A stretch of DNA of 64,000 nt from Maritimibacter sp. 55A14 (GTDB taxonomy: Bacteria > Pseudomonadota > Alphaproteobacteria > Rhodobacterales > Rhodobacteraceae). Position 1 is the first letter of the stretch. The number at the start of each line of letters is the position of its first letter. The stretch lies in NCBI RefSeq assembly GCF_003122205.1, contig NZ_QEYE01000012.1, forward strand, positions 1 to 64,000, given 5' to 3'. Positions 54,990 through 64,000 of this stretch are shown here, in pieces. Under the pieces are notes generated by a model. That model was not told the origin of the DNA, did no database searches, and saw nothing but the letters and a program-made list of their open reading frames with translations. The position numbers and the translations under genes are program-made.

Positions 54990-55791
54990 GAAGATCATGG
55001 CCCCGAGAACGGACGGCGCGCAGGCGAAGGCTGCGCGCGACGCACGTTACTGCGGGGTCTTCCTGTTCTTCATGAACCGCAGTTCCGGCGCGAAGAGCGC
55101 CTTCAATTCGGATTTGGTGAGGGTCTGCTTCTGCGCGGACTGGCGTCGGACGTGTTGCGCGCGCAGGCTGGGCACGGCGATCCTGAGACGGAACCGTTGG
55201 AAGAACGCCGCCCTTCGCGGCGGACTCATATGGTCGTGTTCGATTACAGACATCTCGTAGCATCCCCAGCTTCAAGTCATTACCCAAGAGTTTGCGCAAA
55301 ATTCCGCTCAACAGAAGAGGGAATCCTGCCACATCGGGCGTCTCAATTCGGGCGCAAATGTGGCACATGGCTGTTAATACCCTGATTCAGTTGAAAAAAG
55401 TGCGCCACAACTTTGACGAGAATCCTGCGCCGTTTTCAGCTCATATTTCAACTCAGGGATTATTGATCGGTGCGCCACCAGAACAAATCTCCCGGCTAAA
55501 GCCAGCAGGTTTCCAAAGCCGAAACAATTCTGCCGCCACGGCCGACCAGCGGCACCCTCCGATTCGCAGTTTGGACCGGTGCTGGAAGAAGATCGCCGGC
55601 ATCCATGCGCGCCTGAAAAACTTTGGCGGCGGCGGCGGCGGACACGCCGGTCCCTGCGCCAGCCCGCCACGCACGGGGCCGCGCCGATGCTGCAAGAGAG
55701 ACATGAATCCGGGCGGCGGTCCGGTAAAATTCGCGCGGATCCGCACGAAAAACCGCTTCACCTCGGCGTGTGAGTGCGTATAGTGCGCCGC
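54990..55791. other. Large intergenic gap between gcvP and the leu leader
   Basis: About 800 bases with no convincing gene. A 68-codon frame on the minus strand at 55047-55253 has no recognisable family. TGCCACAT (55327-55334) and ATGTGGCA (55358-55365) form a perfect inverted repeat. A hairpin CGCGCAG/CTGCGCG is at 55017-55037 without a T run. A short GGC repeat run is near 55624-55640. The AT content is higher than in genes, so regulatory elements are likely. Confidence 0.4.
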
Positions 55792-55881
55792 ATGACGCGC
55801 GACGTGATCCATATTCCGATGATCGGGGCGGCCCCTTCGGCCCGCCCGCTTTCCGCGCTTCTGCTGCTTAGCCGCCTCTGA
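55792..55881 (+). CDS. leuL: Leu-rich leader peptide of leuA
   Basis: A 29-codon open frame MTRDVIHIPMIGAAPS then ARPLSALLLLSRL and a stop. Four consecutive leucine codons plus two more just before the stop are the signature of a ribosome-attenuated leucine operon. It ends 88 bases before leuA; a hairpin CTGAGCG...CGCTCAG (55878-55909) directly overlaps the stop and would be the attenuator or an alternative structure, though there is no clean T run. Confidence 0.75.
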   Translation: MTRDVIHIPMIGAAPSARPLSALLLLSRL

Positions 55882-55909
55882 GCGTGCCGTTTCCGGCGCG
55901 TGCGCTCAG
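55878..55909 (+). promoter_or_regulatory. Candidate leuA attenuator hairpin
   Basis: CTGAGCG at 55878-55884 pairs with CGCTCAG at 55903-55909; an inner GCCG/CGGC pair (55886-55889, 55894-55897) strengthens it. It starts in the leader stop codon, so ribosome stalling at the leucine run would change its formation. Confidence 0.45.
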
Positions 55910-55969
55910 GGGATGTGTATTCGCGCCGTTGAACCCCACAGCTAAGCATTGACCCGAGAGAGTTCCCAG

Positions 55970-57553
55970 ATGACTGAAGCATCCAAATCCCCGCAGGCCA
56001 AAGCCCCGCAGGATCGCGTCCTGATCTTCGACACCACGCTGCGCGACGGCGAGCAGTCGCCCGGCGCGACCATGTCCCATGCCGAGAAGCTGGAGATCGC
56101 CGCGCTTCTGGACGAGATGGGCGTGGATATCATAGAAGCGGGCTTCCCAATCGCCTCCGAAGGCGATTTCGAGGCCGTCCGCGATATTGCCAAACTGTCG
56201 AAGCAGGCGGTGATCTGCGGGCTGGCGCGCGCCAACCCGACCGATATCGACCGCGCCTGGGAGGCCGTGAAGCATGCCCGGCGGCCGCGCATCCACACCT
56301 TCATCGGCACCTCGCCGCTGCATCGCGACATCACCGCGCTCGATCAGGACGGCATGGCCGAACGCATCCACCAGACGGTGAGCCACGCGCGCAACCTCTG
56401 CGACAATGTGCAATGGTCGCCGATGGACGCGACCCGGACAGAGCATGACTATCTCTGCCGGGTCATCGAGATCGCTATCAAGGCAGGGGCGACGACGATC
56501 AACATCCCCGACACGGTGGGCTACACAGCGCCGGTGGAATCGGCCAACCTGATCCGCATGCTGCGCGCCCGCGTGCCCGGCGCCGACGAGATCGTCTTCG
56601 CGACGCATTGCCACAACGACCTGGGCATGGCGACGGCAAACGCGCTGGCCGCCGTCGAGGCGGGCGCGCGCCAGATCGAATGCACCATCAACGGGCTGGG
56701 CGAGCGCGCGGGCAACACCGCGCTGGAAGAGGTGGTGATGGCGATGCGCGTGCGCAACGACATCATGCCCTACCACACCGGCATCGACACCACCAAGATC
56801 ATGCAGGCCAGCCGCATGGTCGCCACCGTCTCGGGCTTCCCGGTCCAGTACAACAAGGCCATCGTGGGCAAGAACGCCTTCGCCCATGAAAGCGGCATCC
56901 ACCAGGACGGGGTGCTCAAGAACGCCGAGACATTCGAGATCATGCGGCCCGAGGATATCGGCCTGACCGACACCAACCTGGTGATGGGCAAGCATTCGGG
57001 CCGCGCGGCGCTGCGCGCGAAGCTGTCGGAACTGGGATATGAGCTGGGCGACAACCAGCTCAAGGACGTGTTCGTGCGCTTCAAGGCGCTGGCCGACCGC
57101 AAGAAGGAAATCTACGACGACGACCTGATCGCGCTGATGGCCGACAGCACCACCAACGCGGCCCATGACACGATCCAGGTCAAGTTCCTGCGCGTGATCT
57201 GCGGCACCGAGGCGCCGCAATCGGCCGACCTGACACTGACCATCGACGGCAAGGACCACCAGGTGACCGCGCAGGGCGACGGGCCGGTGGACGCGACCTT
57301 CAACGCGGTCAAGGCACTCTTCCCGCATGATGCGAAACTGGCACTCTACCAGGTCCACGCGGTGACCGAGGGCACCGACGCGCAGGCCACCGTCTCGGTC
57401 CGGATGGAGGAAGCGGGGCGCATCGTGACCGGCCAGTCCTCGGACACCGATACGGTCGTCGCCTCGGCCAAGGCCTATGTGAACGCGCTCAACAAGCTGC
57501 TGCTGCGCCGCACCAAGCAGGACCCCGATTCGAACCTGCAATCGGTGTCTTGA
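55970..57553 (+). CDS. leuA: 2-isopropylmalate synthase
   Basis: A 527-residue LeuA joining acetyl-CoA and 2-ketoisovalerate as the first committed step of leucine synthesis. The catalytic barrel begins FDTTLRDGEQSPGATM, with the metal site HCHNDLGMATANALAAVEAG and the regulatory C-terminal domain with two Gly-rich lobes for leucine feedback. The ATG at 55970 is preceded by GAGAG. Leucine control is thus both allosteric and through the leader peptide. Confidence 0.95.
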   Translation: MTEASKSPQAKAPQDRVLIFDTTLRDGEQSPGATMSHAEKLEIAALLDEMGVDIIEAGFPIASEGDFEAVRDIAKLSKQAVICGLARANPTDIDRAWEAVKHARRPRIHTFIGTSPLHRDITALDQDGMAERIHQTVSHARNLCDNVQWSPMDATRTEHDYLCRVIEIAIKAGATTINIPDTVGYTAPVESANLIRMLRARVPGADEIVFATHCHNDLGMATANALAAVEAGARQIECTINGLGERAGNTALEEVVMAMRVRNDIMPYHTGIDTTKIMQASRMVATVSGFPVQYNKAIVGKNAFAHESGIHQDGVLKNAETFEIMRPEDIGLTDTNLVMGKHSGRAALRAKLSELGYELGDNQLKDVFVRFKALADRKKEIYDDDLIALMADSTTNAAHDTIQVKFLRVICGTEAPQSADLTLTIDGKDHQVTAQGDGPVDATFNAVKALFPHDAKLALYQVHAVTEGTDAQATVSVRMEEAGRIVTGQSSDTDTVVASAKAYVNALNKLLLRRTKQDPDSNLQSVS

Positions 57554-57594
57554 GCGGCGCGGCGAGGCAGGAAACCGCACCAGCCGCCCGGTGA

Positions 57595-58773
<1,179 letters not shown>

Positions 58774-58824
58774 CGCATACGCCCGCGCGTGCGGCAGCGC
58801 GCGTAAGGCGAAAACGGATGGCTC

Positions 58825-59763
58825 ATGGCCCGCGACCGTAACTCCGACGACATTTACACCCGCCCGATCCGGCGCCTGCTGATCGGTTTCCTGGTGGTGC
58901 TGCTGCTGGCGGTGTTTCTGGTCTGGCGCATCGACAGCCCGCGGGTGGAGCGGTTCCGCGCCGCGGTGGTGGACCGCATCGTGCCCAGCATGGACTGGGC
59001 GATGGTGCCGGTCACGCGGGTTGCGCGCATGGTCGAGAATTTCCAGTCCTACACCCGCATCTACGAACAGAACCAGGAATTGCGGCGCGAGTTGCAACAG
59101 ATGAAGGCCTGGCGGGAGGCCGCGATCCAGCTCGAACAGCGCAACGCCAAGCTGCTCGATCTCAACAAGGTGCGGCTCAGCCCGCAGCTCACCTATGTCA
59201 CGGGTGTGGTGCTGGCCGACAGTGGCTCGCCCTTCCGCCGCTCGGTGCTGCTCAATGTCGGGGCCCGCGACGGCATCCGCGACGGCTGGCCGGTGATGGA
59301 CGGCCTGGGCGTCGTCGGCCGCATCTCGGGCGTCGGGCGCACCACTGCGCGGGTGATCCTGGCCACCGATTCAAACAGCCGTATCCCGGTGCGCATCCAG
59401 CCCTCCGGCCAGCGCGCGATGGCTGCCGGCGACAACAGCGACACGCCGCCGCTGGAGTTTCTGGAAGCCCCCGAACTTGTCCGGCCGGGCGACCGGGTGG
59501 TGACGTCGGGTGATGGCGGCATCTTTCCCGCGGGCCTGCTGCTGGGCCAGATCGCCACCGGCCCCGATCGCCGCCTGCGCGTGCGCCTGGCCGCCGATTA
59601 TGAACGGCTGGAATTCCTGCGCGTGCTGCGCAGCCACCCGGCCCGGCACATCGACGAGCCCGGAAACCTGGTGGGGCTCGCCCCCGAGGAGGAGGAGGAG
59701 GAAGCGCCCGGTATCGAGGATCTGAGAGCGCCTGCTGCGGCGGGGACGGCACCCGATGATTGA
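58825..59763 (+). CDS. mreC: Rod shape-determining protein MreC
   Basis: A 312-residue bitopic inner-membrane protein. One N-terminal transmembrane helix (LLIGFLVVLLLAVFLVWRI) is followed by a coiled coil (EQNQELRRELQQMKAW) and the beta-rich periplasmic domain with ARDGIRDGWPVMDGLGVVGRI. The C-terminus is acidic (EEEEEEAPGIEDL). It links MreB to PBP2 and RodA. Overlaps mreD by eight bases. Confidence 0.93.
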   Translation: MARDRNSDDIYTRPIRRLLIGFLVVLLLAVFLVWRIDSPRVERFRAAVVDRIVPSMDWAMVPVTRVARMVENFQSYTRIYEQNQELRRELQQMKAWREAAIQLEQRNAKLLDLNKVRLSPQLTYVTGVVLADSGSPFRRSVLLNVGARDGIRDGWPVMDGLGVVGRISGVGRTTARVILATDSNSRIPVRIQPSGQRAMAAGDNSDTPPLEFLEAPELVRPGDRVVTSGDGGIFPAGLLLGQIATGPDRRLRVRLAADYERLEFLRVLRSHPARHIDEPGNLVGLAPEEEEEEAPGIEDLRAPAAAGTAPDD

Positions 59764-60295
59764 TCCCGCCGCGCTGCATGTCTGGAGCCACCGCGTCTAT
59801 TTCGTGCTGGTCTGCCTGGCACTGATCTTCATCCGCCTGCTTCCCATTGATATCGGTTTCTTCGGCCTGCCCGGCCCCGACCTGATGCTCTGCGTCACCG
59901 CGGCCTGGATCATCCGGCGGCCGGACTTCGTGCCGCCCATCCTGATCGCGCTGCTTTTCCTGACGGCCGATCTGCTCTTCCAGCGACCGCCGGGACTGCA
60001 CAGCGCGCTGGTCCTGATCACCGCCGAATTCCTGCGCCGCCGGGTCCAACGCTATGGCGACATGACGTTCGCGGTCGAATGGCTGCTCGTGTCCGGCGCC
60101 TTCCTGGCCCTGACCGTGGCCGAGCGCGTGGCGCTCGCCGTCAGTTTCACGCCCAAGCCCGGATTGGGACCGATGCTGCTGGTCGCGCTGCTGACTGTGC
60201 TGGCCTATCCGCTGGTTGTGCTCTTCTCCAACATGGTGTTTCGGGTTAGAAAGGCTGCACCACGCGAGGCCGGCATTCTGGGACACAGGCTGTGA
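59756..60295 (+). CDS. mreD: Rod shape-determining protein MreD
   Basis: A 179-residue membrane protein with about five helices, typical of MreD (for example RVYFVLVCLALIFIRLLPI and LLVALLTVLAYPLVVLFSN). It stabilises the MreBCD complex. The start at 59756 lies inside mreC; its stop overlaps the next gene as GTGA. Confidence 0.88.
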   Translation: MIDPAALHVWSHRVYFVLVCLALIFIRLLPIDIGFFGLPGPDLMLCVTAAWIIRRPDFVPPILIALLFLTADLLFQRPPGLHSALVLITAEFLRRRVQRYGDMTFAVEWLLVSGAFLALTVAERVALAVSFTPKPGLGPMLLVALLTVLAYPLVVLFSNMVFRVRKAAPREAGILGHRL

Positions 60296-62238
60296 GACAA
60301 CCGGGCAAGGATACCGAGGAAAGTGTCCGCCGCATCACCCGGCGCGGGCTGATCCTGGGCAGTGCGCAGGCCGGTTTCATCGCGCTCCTGGCCGGGCGGA
60401 TGCGTTACTTGCAGGTCAACCAGGCCGACGAGTTCCGCCTGCTCGCCGAGGACAACCGCATCCGTATCCGGCTGCTGGCCCCGGCGCGCGGACTGATCTT
60501 CGACCGCCAGGGCGTGCTGATCGCCGAGAACCAGCAGAATTACCGCATCGTCGTGGTGCGGGAGGAAACCGACGACCTTGAGGCGGTGCTGACCCGGCTG
60601 CGCAAGCTGGTCGATCTCGACGACGCGCTGGTGGACCGCGCGATCGAGGAGATGCGCGCGCGTAGCCCCTTCGTGCCATACACCCTGGTGGACCGCCTCG
60701 CTTGGGAAGAGGTCGCCGCGGTGGCGGTCAACGCGCCATCCCTGCCCGGCATCACCGCCGAGGTGGGGCTGTCGCGCCACTATCCGCTGGGGCCGGATTT
60801 CACCCATGTCGTGGGTTATGTCGGCCCGGTCAGCGACTACGATCTCGGCCGGATCGAGGATCCCGACCCGCTGCTCCAAATCCCGAATTTCCAGATCGGC
60901 AAATACGGCGCCGAAGCCCGGCTGGAGCCGCTTCTGCGCGGCAAGGCAGGCAACCGCAGGATCGAGGTGAACGCCGCCGGACGCGAGATGCGCGAGCTTG
61001 ACCGGACGCCAGGCACGCCGGGCTCCGACGTCCAGCTCACGGTCGATTATGCGCTGCAAAACTTCGCCCAGGCGCGCATGGCGGGAGAGAGCGCCGCCGC
61101 CGTGGTGATTGATGTCCGGAACGGCGATCTGGTGGCTGTGGGCTCGGCCCCGACCTACGATCCCAACCTTTTCGTGCGCGGCATTTCCGTGGGCGACTAC
61201 AAGGCGCTGACAGAAAACAAATTCCGCCCGCTGGCCAGCAAACCAGTGCAGGGCATCTATCCGCCGGGCTCGACCTTCAAGATGGTGGTCGCGCTGGCGG
61301 CGCTGGAAGCCGGTGTGATCTCGCCCGGCGAAACCGTCTGGTGCCCCGGCTTCAAGCAGACCTCCGGGCGGCGCTTCCATTGCTGGAAGCGCGGCGGCCA
61401 CGGGCACATGAACATGCATAACAGCCTCAAGCAGTCCTGCGATGTCTACTACTACGAGGTCGCCGAGCGGGTGGGCATCGACCGGATTGCGGCGATGGCG
61501 CGGCGGCTGGGCATCGGCACACGCCACGCATTGCCGCTGTCGGGCATTGCCGAGGGGCTGGCGCCGGACAAGGCCTGGAAGCAGAGCCGCCACGGCGAGG
61601 CGTGGCTGCTCGGCGACACGCTCAATGTCGGGATCGGCCAGGGCTACGTGCTGGCCTCGCCTTTGCAACTGGCGGTGATGGCCGCGCGCATCGCCAGCGG
61701 CACGGCGGTCGCGCCGCGGCTGGTGAAATCCGTCGACGGCGTGGACACCGGCACCGAGGCCGAACCGCTGGGCATCTCAGCCGCCGCGCTCAACGCCGTT
61801 CGGCGCGGCATGTTCGGCGTTTCCAACGAGGTCGGTGGCACCGCGCGCCGGTCCCGCATCGCCGCCGCGGAGATGGAGATGGCGGGCAAGACCGGGACCA
61901 GTCAGGTGCGCAACATCACCGCCGACGAGCGCCGCCGCGGCGTCTTCCGCAACGAGGACCTGCCTTGGGAACGGCGGGACCACGCGCTCTTCGTCTGCTT
62001 CGCGCCCTTCGAGGCGCCGCGCTACGCCGTATCGGTGGTCGTGGAACATGGCGGCGGCGGATCGGTGGCGGCCGCGCCGATCGCGCGCGACGTGCTGCTC
62101 TATGCGTTGCATGGCGGGCTGCCGCCGCTGGAAGCCTATCCTGCCGAACAGCGCCGCGAAGTGGGCGAGCGGTTCGACGCGCTCGACCTGCGCGGGCCGC
62201 TGAAACCGCCACCGACCGATAGCCGGAGCCGCGCATGA
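60292..62238 (+). CDS. mrdA: Penicillin-binding protein 2 (cell elongation transpeptidase)
   Basis: A 648-residue class B PBP. An N-terminal membrane anchor (RRGLILGSAQAGFIALLAG) precedes the pedestal domain (ARGLIFDRQGVLIAEN); the transpeptidase motifs are SxxK in YPPGSTFKMVVALA, SxN as SCD in KQSCDVYYYEV, and KTG in AGKTGTSQV. The start is GTG at 60292, coupled to mreD. Works with RodA in lateral wall synthesis. Confidence 0.96.
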   Translation: MRQPGKDTEESVRRITRRGLILGSAQAGFIALLAGRMRYLQVNQADEFRLLAEDNRIRIRLLAPARGLIFDRQGVLIAENQQNYRIVVVREETDDLEAVLTRLRKLVDLDDALVDRAIEEMRARSPFVPYTLVDRLAWEEVAAVAVNAPSLPGITAEVGLSRHYPLGPDFTHVVGYVGPVSDYDLGRIEDPDPLLQIPNFQIGKYGAEARLEPLLRGKAGNRRIEVNAAGREMRELDRTPGTPGSDVQLTVDYALQNFAQARMAGESAAAVVIDVRNGDLVAVGSAPTYDPNLFVRGISVGDYKALTENKFRPLASKPVQGIYPPGSTFKMVVALAALEAGVISPGETVWCPGFKQTSGRRFHCWKRGGHGHMNMHNSLKQSCDVYYYEVAERVGIDRIAAMARRLGIGTRHALPLSGIAEGLAPDKAWKQSRHGEAWLLGDTLNVGIGQGYVLASPLQLAVMAARIASGTAVAPRLVKSVDGVDTGTEAEPLGISAAALNAVRRGMFGVSNEVGGTARRSRIAAAEMEMAGKTGTSQVRNITADERRRGVFRNEDLPWERRDHALFVCFAPFEAPRYAVSVVVEHGGGGSVAAAPIARDVLLYALHGGLPPLEAYPAEQRREVGERFDALDLRGPLKPPPTDSRSRA

Positions 62239-63386
62239 GCTATCTGGAGTATCGCGTCACCACGGTTCCGCACGGCCTTCGCAAGGTGTTGCATTTCAAC
62301 TGGGGCCTGCTTCTGCTGCTGGCCGCAGTGGCAGGATTCGGCTTCCTGATGCTCTATTCCGTCTCGGGCGGCAATATCGACCGCTGGAGCGCGCCGCAGA
62401 TGCAGCGCTTCGGGCTGGGACTGGTGCTGATGATGATCGTGGCCTTCGTGCCGATCTGGTTCTGGCGCAACATGAGCGTGCTGGCCTATGGCGTGTCGAT
62501 GCTGCTGCTGGTGCTCGTGGAGTTCATGGGCGCAACGGGCATGGGCGCAACCCGCTGGATCGACCTGGGCTTCATGCGCCTGCAACCCTCGGAACTGACC
62601 AAGATCACGCTGGTGATGGCGCTGGCCGCCTATTACGACTGGCTGGACATCCGGAAGGTCTCCCACCCGTTCCAGGTGTTGCTGCCGCTGATCCTGATCG
62701 CGCTGCCGATGGCTCTGGTCCTGCGCCAGCCGGACCTGGGCACCGCGCTCCTGCTGGCGATGGGCGGCGGCGCGGTGATGTGGCTGGCCGGCGTCCACTG
62801 GCTCTATTTCGCGATGGTCATGCTGGCGGGCGTGGGAACGGTCGGCGCGGTGATGGCATCGCGCGGCACGCCCTGGCAGCTTATCAAGGACTACCAGTTC
62901 CGCCGCATCGACACCTTCCTCGACCCGTCCACCGATCCGCTTGGGGCGGGCTATCACATCACCCAGTCGAAGATCGCGCTGGGTTCCGGAGGCTGGACCG
63001 GGCGGGGCTTCATGCAGGGCACGCAATCGCGGCTGAACTTCCTGCCCGAGAAGCACACCGATTTCATCTTCACCACCCTGGCCGAGGAATTCGGTTTCCT
63101 GGGCGGAATATCGCTGCTGTCGCTCTACGCGCTGATCATCCTGTTCTGCTTCGCCTCGGGGCTGCGCAATCGCGATCGTTTCGCCTCGCTCCTGACGCTG
63201 GGTATCGCCAGCGCCTTCTTCCTCTTCTTCGCGGTCAACATGTCGATGGTCATGGGTCTGGCGCCGGTCGTGGGCGTGCCGCTGCCGCTGGTCTCCTTCG
63301 GCGGATCGGCCATGCTGGTGCTGATGATCGCCTTCGGCCTGGTCCAGAGCGCGCATATCCACCGGCCGCGCCAGGGGGGAAGATGA
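62235..63386 (+). CDS. rodA: Rod shape-determining peptidoglycan polymerase RodA
   Basis: A 383-residue SEDS family glycosyltransferase with about ten membrane helices. Hallmarks are RWIDLGFMRLQPSELTKI, QPDLGTALLLAMGGG, GFMQGTQSRLNFLPEKHTDF and a late VPLPLVSFGGSAML. It polymerises lipid II for the elongasome with PBP2. It overlaps both neighbours by ATGA. Confidence 0.96.
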   Translation: MSYLEYRVTTVPHGLRKVLHFNWGLLLLLAAVAGFGFLMLYSVSGGNIDRWSAPQMQRFGLGLVLMMIVAFVPIWFWRNMSVLAYGVSMLLLVLVEFMGATGMGATRWIDLGFMRLQPSELTKITLVMALAAYYDWLDIRKVSHPFQVLLPLILIALPMALVLRQPDLGTALLLAMGGGAVMWLAGVHWLYFAMVMLAGVGTVGAVMASRGTPWQLIKDYQFRRIDTFLDPSTDPLGAGYHITQSKIALGSGGWTGRGFMQGTQSRLNFLPEKHTDFIFTTLAEEFGFLGGISLLSLYALIILFCFASGLRNRDRFASLLTLGIASAFFLFFAVNMSMVMGLAPVVGVPLPLVSFGGSAMLVLMIAFGLVQSAHIHRPRQGGR

Positions 63387-64000
63387 GCACGGTCGCAATG
63401 TTCGCCGCCGGCGAGGAACGCTGGGCGCAATACGAGCGCCCGCTGCGCGACGCCTTCGCCGAGAAGCGACTCGAGGTGGAGCTAACCCGCGCGCCCGGCG
63501 ATCCGGCGGAAGTCGATTACATGATCTTCGCGCCGGGCGGACCGCTTACGGACTTCACGCCGTTCACCGGGCTCAAGGCGGTGCTCAACCTCTGGGCCGG
63601 GGTCGAGGATATCGTCGACAACGAGACGCTGCGCGTGCCGCTGGCGCGGATGGTCGACGAGGGACTGACCGAAGGCATGGTGGAATGGGTGACAGGCCAT
63701 GTGCTGCGCCACCATCTGGGCATGGATGCGCAAATCTGCCGGCAGGATGGGGTCTGGCGCCACAATGTGCCGCCGCTGGCGCGCGACAGGGCGGTGGGCA
63801 TCCTGGGGCTGGGTGCACTGGGGCAGGCCTGCGCGGCGGCTCTGGCGGCGCTGAATTTCCGCGTCGGCGGCTGGAGCCGGAGCCCGAAGGCGTTCGACGG
63901 CATCACCAGCCACCATGGCGAGGATGGCCTGGCGGAGTTGCTGGCGGACTCGGATATCCTGGTGCTGCTCCTGCCGCTCACCCCGCAAACGGAGAACCTG
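63383..64000 (+). CDS. 2-hydroxyacid dehydrogenase (GhrA-like), partial at window edge
   Basis: The first 206 codons of a D-isomer-specific 2-hydroxyacid dehydrogenase, cut by the window end. The N-terminal part has VDYMIFAPGGPLTDFTPF and the NAD(P)-binding loop VGILGLGALGQACAAALAAL with SRSP after it. It resembles glyoxylate/hydroxypyruvate reductase A; the missing C-terminus holds the catalytic His and remainder of the catalytic domain. Its ATG overlaps the rodA stop (ATGA), so it is read with the cell-shape operon although its function looks unrelated. Confidence 0.82.
   Translation, partial: MSTVAMFAAGEERWAQYERPLRDAFAEKRLEVELTRAPGDPAEVDYMIFAPGGPLTDFTPFTGLKAVLNLWAGVEDIVDNETLRVPLARMVDEGLTEGMVEWVTGHVLRHHLGMDAQICRQDGVWRHNVPPLARDRAVGILGLGALGQACAAALAALNFRVGGWSRSPKAFDGITSHHGEDGLAELLADSDILVLLLPLTPQTENL

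Noticed and set aside
54904-55368. 154-codon minus-strand frame overlapping gcvP
   Set aside because: Shadow composition and overlap with a sure gene.
55292-55783. 163-codon plus-strand frame
   Set aside because: No family, biased composition, no ribosome site; runs into the leu leader.

Overview
The window is a high-GC, gene-dense chromosomal segment from an alphaproteobacterium, most likely Rhodobacteraceae (roseobacter lineage). The pointers are a short HisG with a HisZ partner, a class II (B12) NrdJ, a DddP-like M24 protein, xdhABC followed by a BMP-type nucleoside ABC transporter, a pca cluster with a DUF849 (BKACE) gene, a tandem glycine riboswitch before gcvTHP, a TTG-started tamB, and mreBCD-mrdA-rodA. 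The genus cannot be fixed from the sequence alone. I see no rRNA, tRNA, CRISPR array, insertion sequence or prophage.

Layout. 0.2-3.2 kb: malonyl-CoA synthetase, OsmC and a frameshifted DUF1045 gene. 3.2-8.0 kb (minus): CorA, then the run nrdJ-fosX-EamA exporter; NrdJ carries an extra XRE-type helix-turn-helix. 8.1-12.3 kb: DUF1489, the operon hisS-hisZ-hisG, and slyX. 12.3-17.2 kb (minus): a DddP-like protein lacking the DddP catalytic Asp, and dnaE. 17.5-27.0 kb: a tightly overlapped purine operon, xdhA-xdhB-xdhC, ABC ATPase, two permeases and a binding lipoprotein/protein, closed by a terminator. 27.2-29.8 kb: MaoC-Pta fusion with ackA. 29.9-30.9 kb: LAB_N protein and a GT2 transferase. 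31.3-32.6 kb: a compositionally foreign orphan gene. 32.6-35.0 kb: an enolase-superfamily sugar-acid enzyme with a zinc alcohol dehydrogenase. 35.5-39.3 kb: small membrane protein, pcaD, BKACE, pcaB and an ABM-domain protein. 39.4-45.0 kb: tamA-tamB. 45.3-46.7 kb: a porin coupled to a 57-residue lipoprotein, then two terminator hairpins. 46.8-50.3 kb: Tat-exported MBL-fold protein, zincin-like protease, gltX, ChaC/GGCT-like protein. 50.4-55.0 kb: tandem glycine riboswitch and gcvTHP. 55.8-57.6 kb: a Leu-rich leader peptide and leuA. 57.7-64 kb: mreB, mreC, mreD, mrdA, rodA and the start of a 2-hydroxyacid dehydrogenase that runs off the window.

The most unusual signals are: (1) a DNA-binding-like XRE domain in the linker of the ribonucleotide reductase NrdJ; (2) a short interspersed repeat with a GGGGATATTT...CAAGAAGAAG core that sits in frame inside all three consecutive xdh genes and once between genes; (3) the low-GC orphan at 31.3-32.6 kb with a Trp-rich module and a Gly-rich hydrophobic tail; (4) a DddP homologue with intact metal ligands but Gly in place of the catalytic Asp; (5) a tiny lipoprotein whose start overlaps the porin stop; and (6) a codon-usage patch inside hisS.
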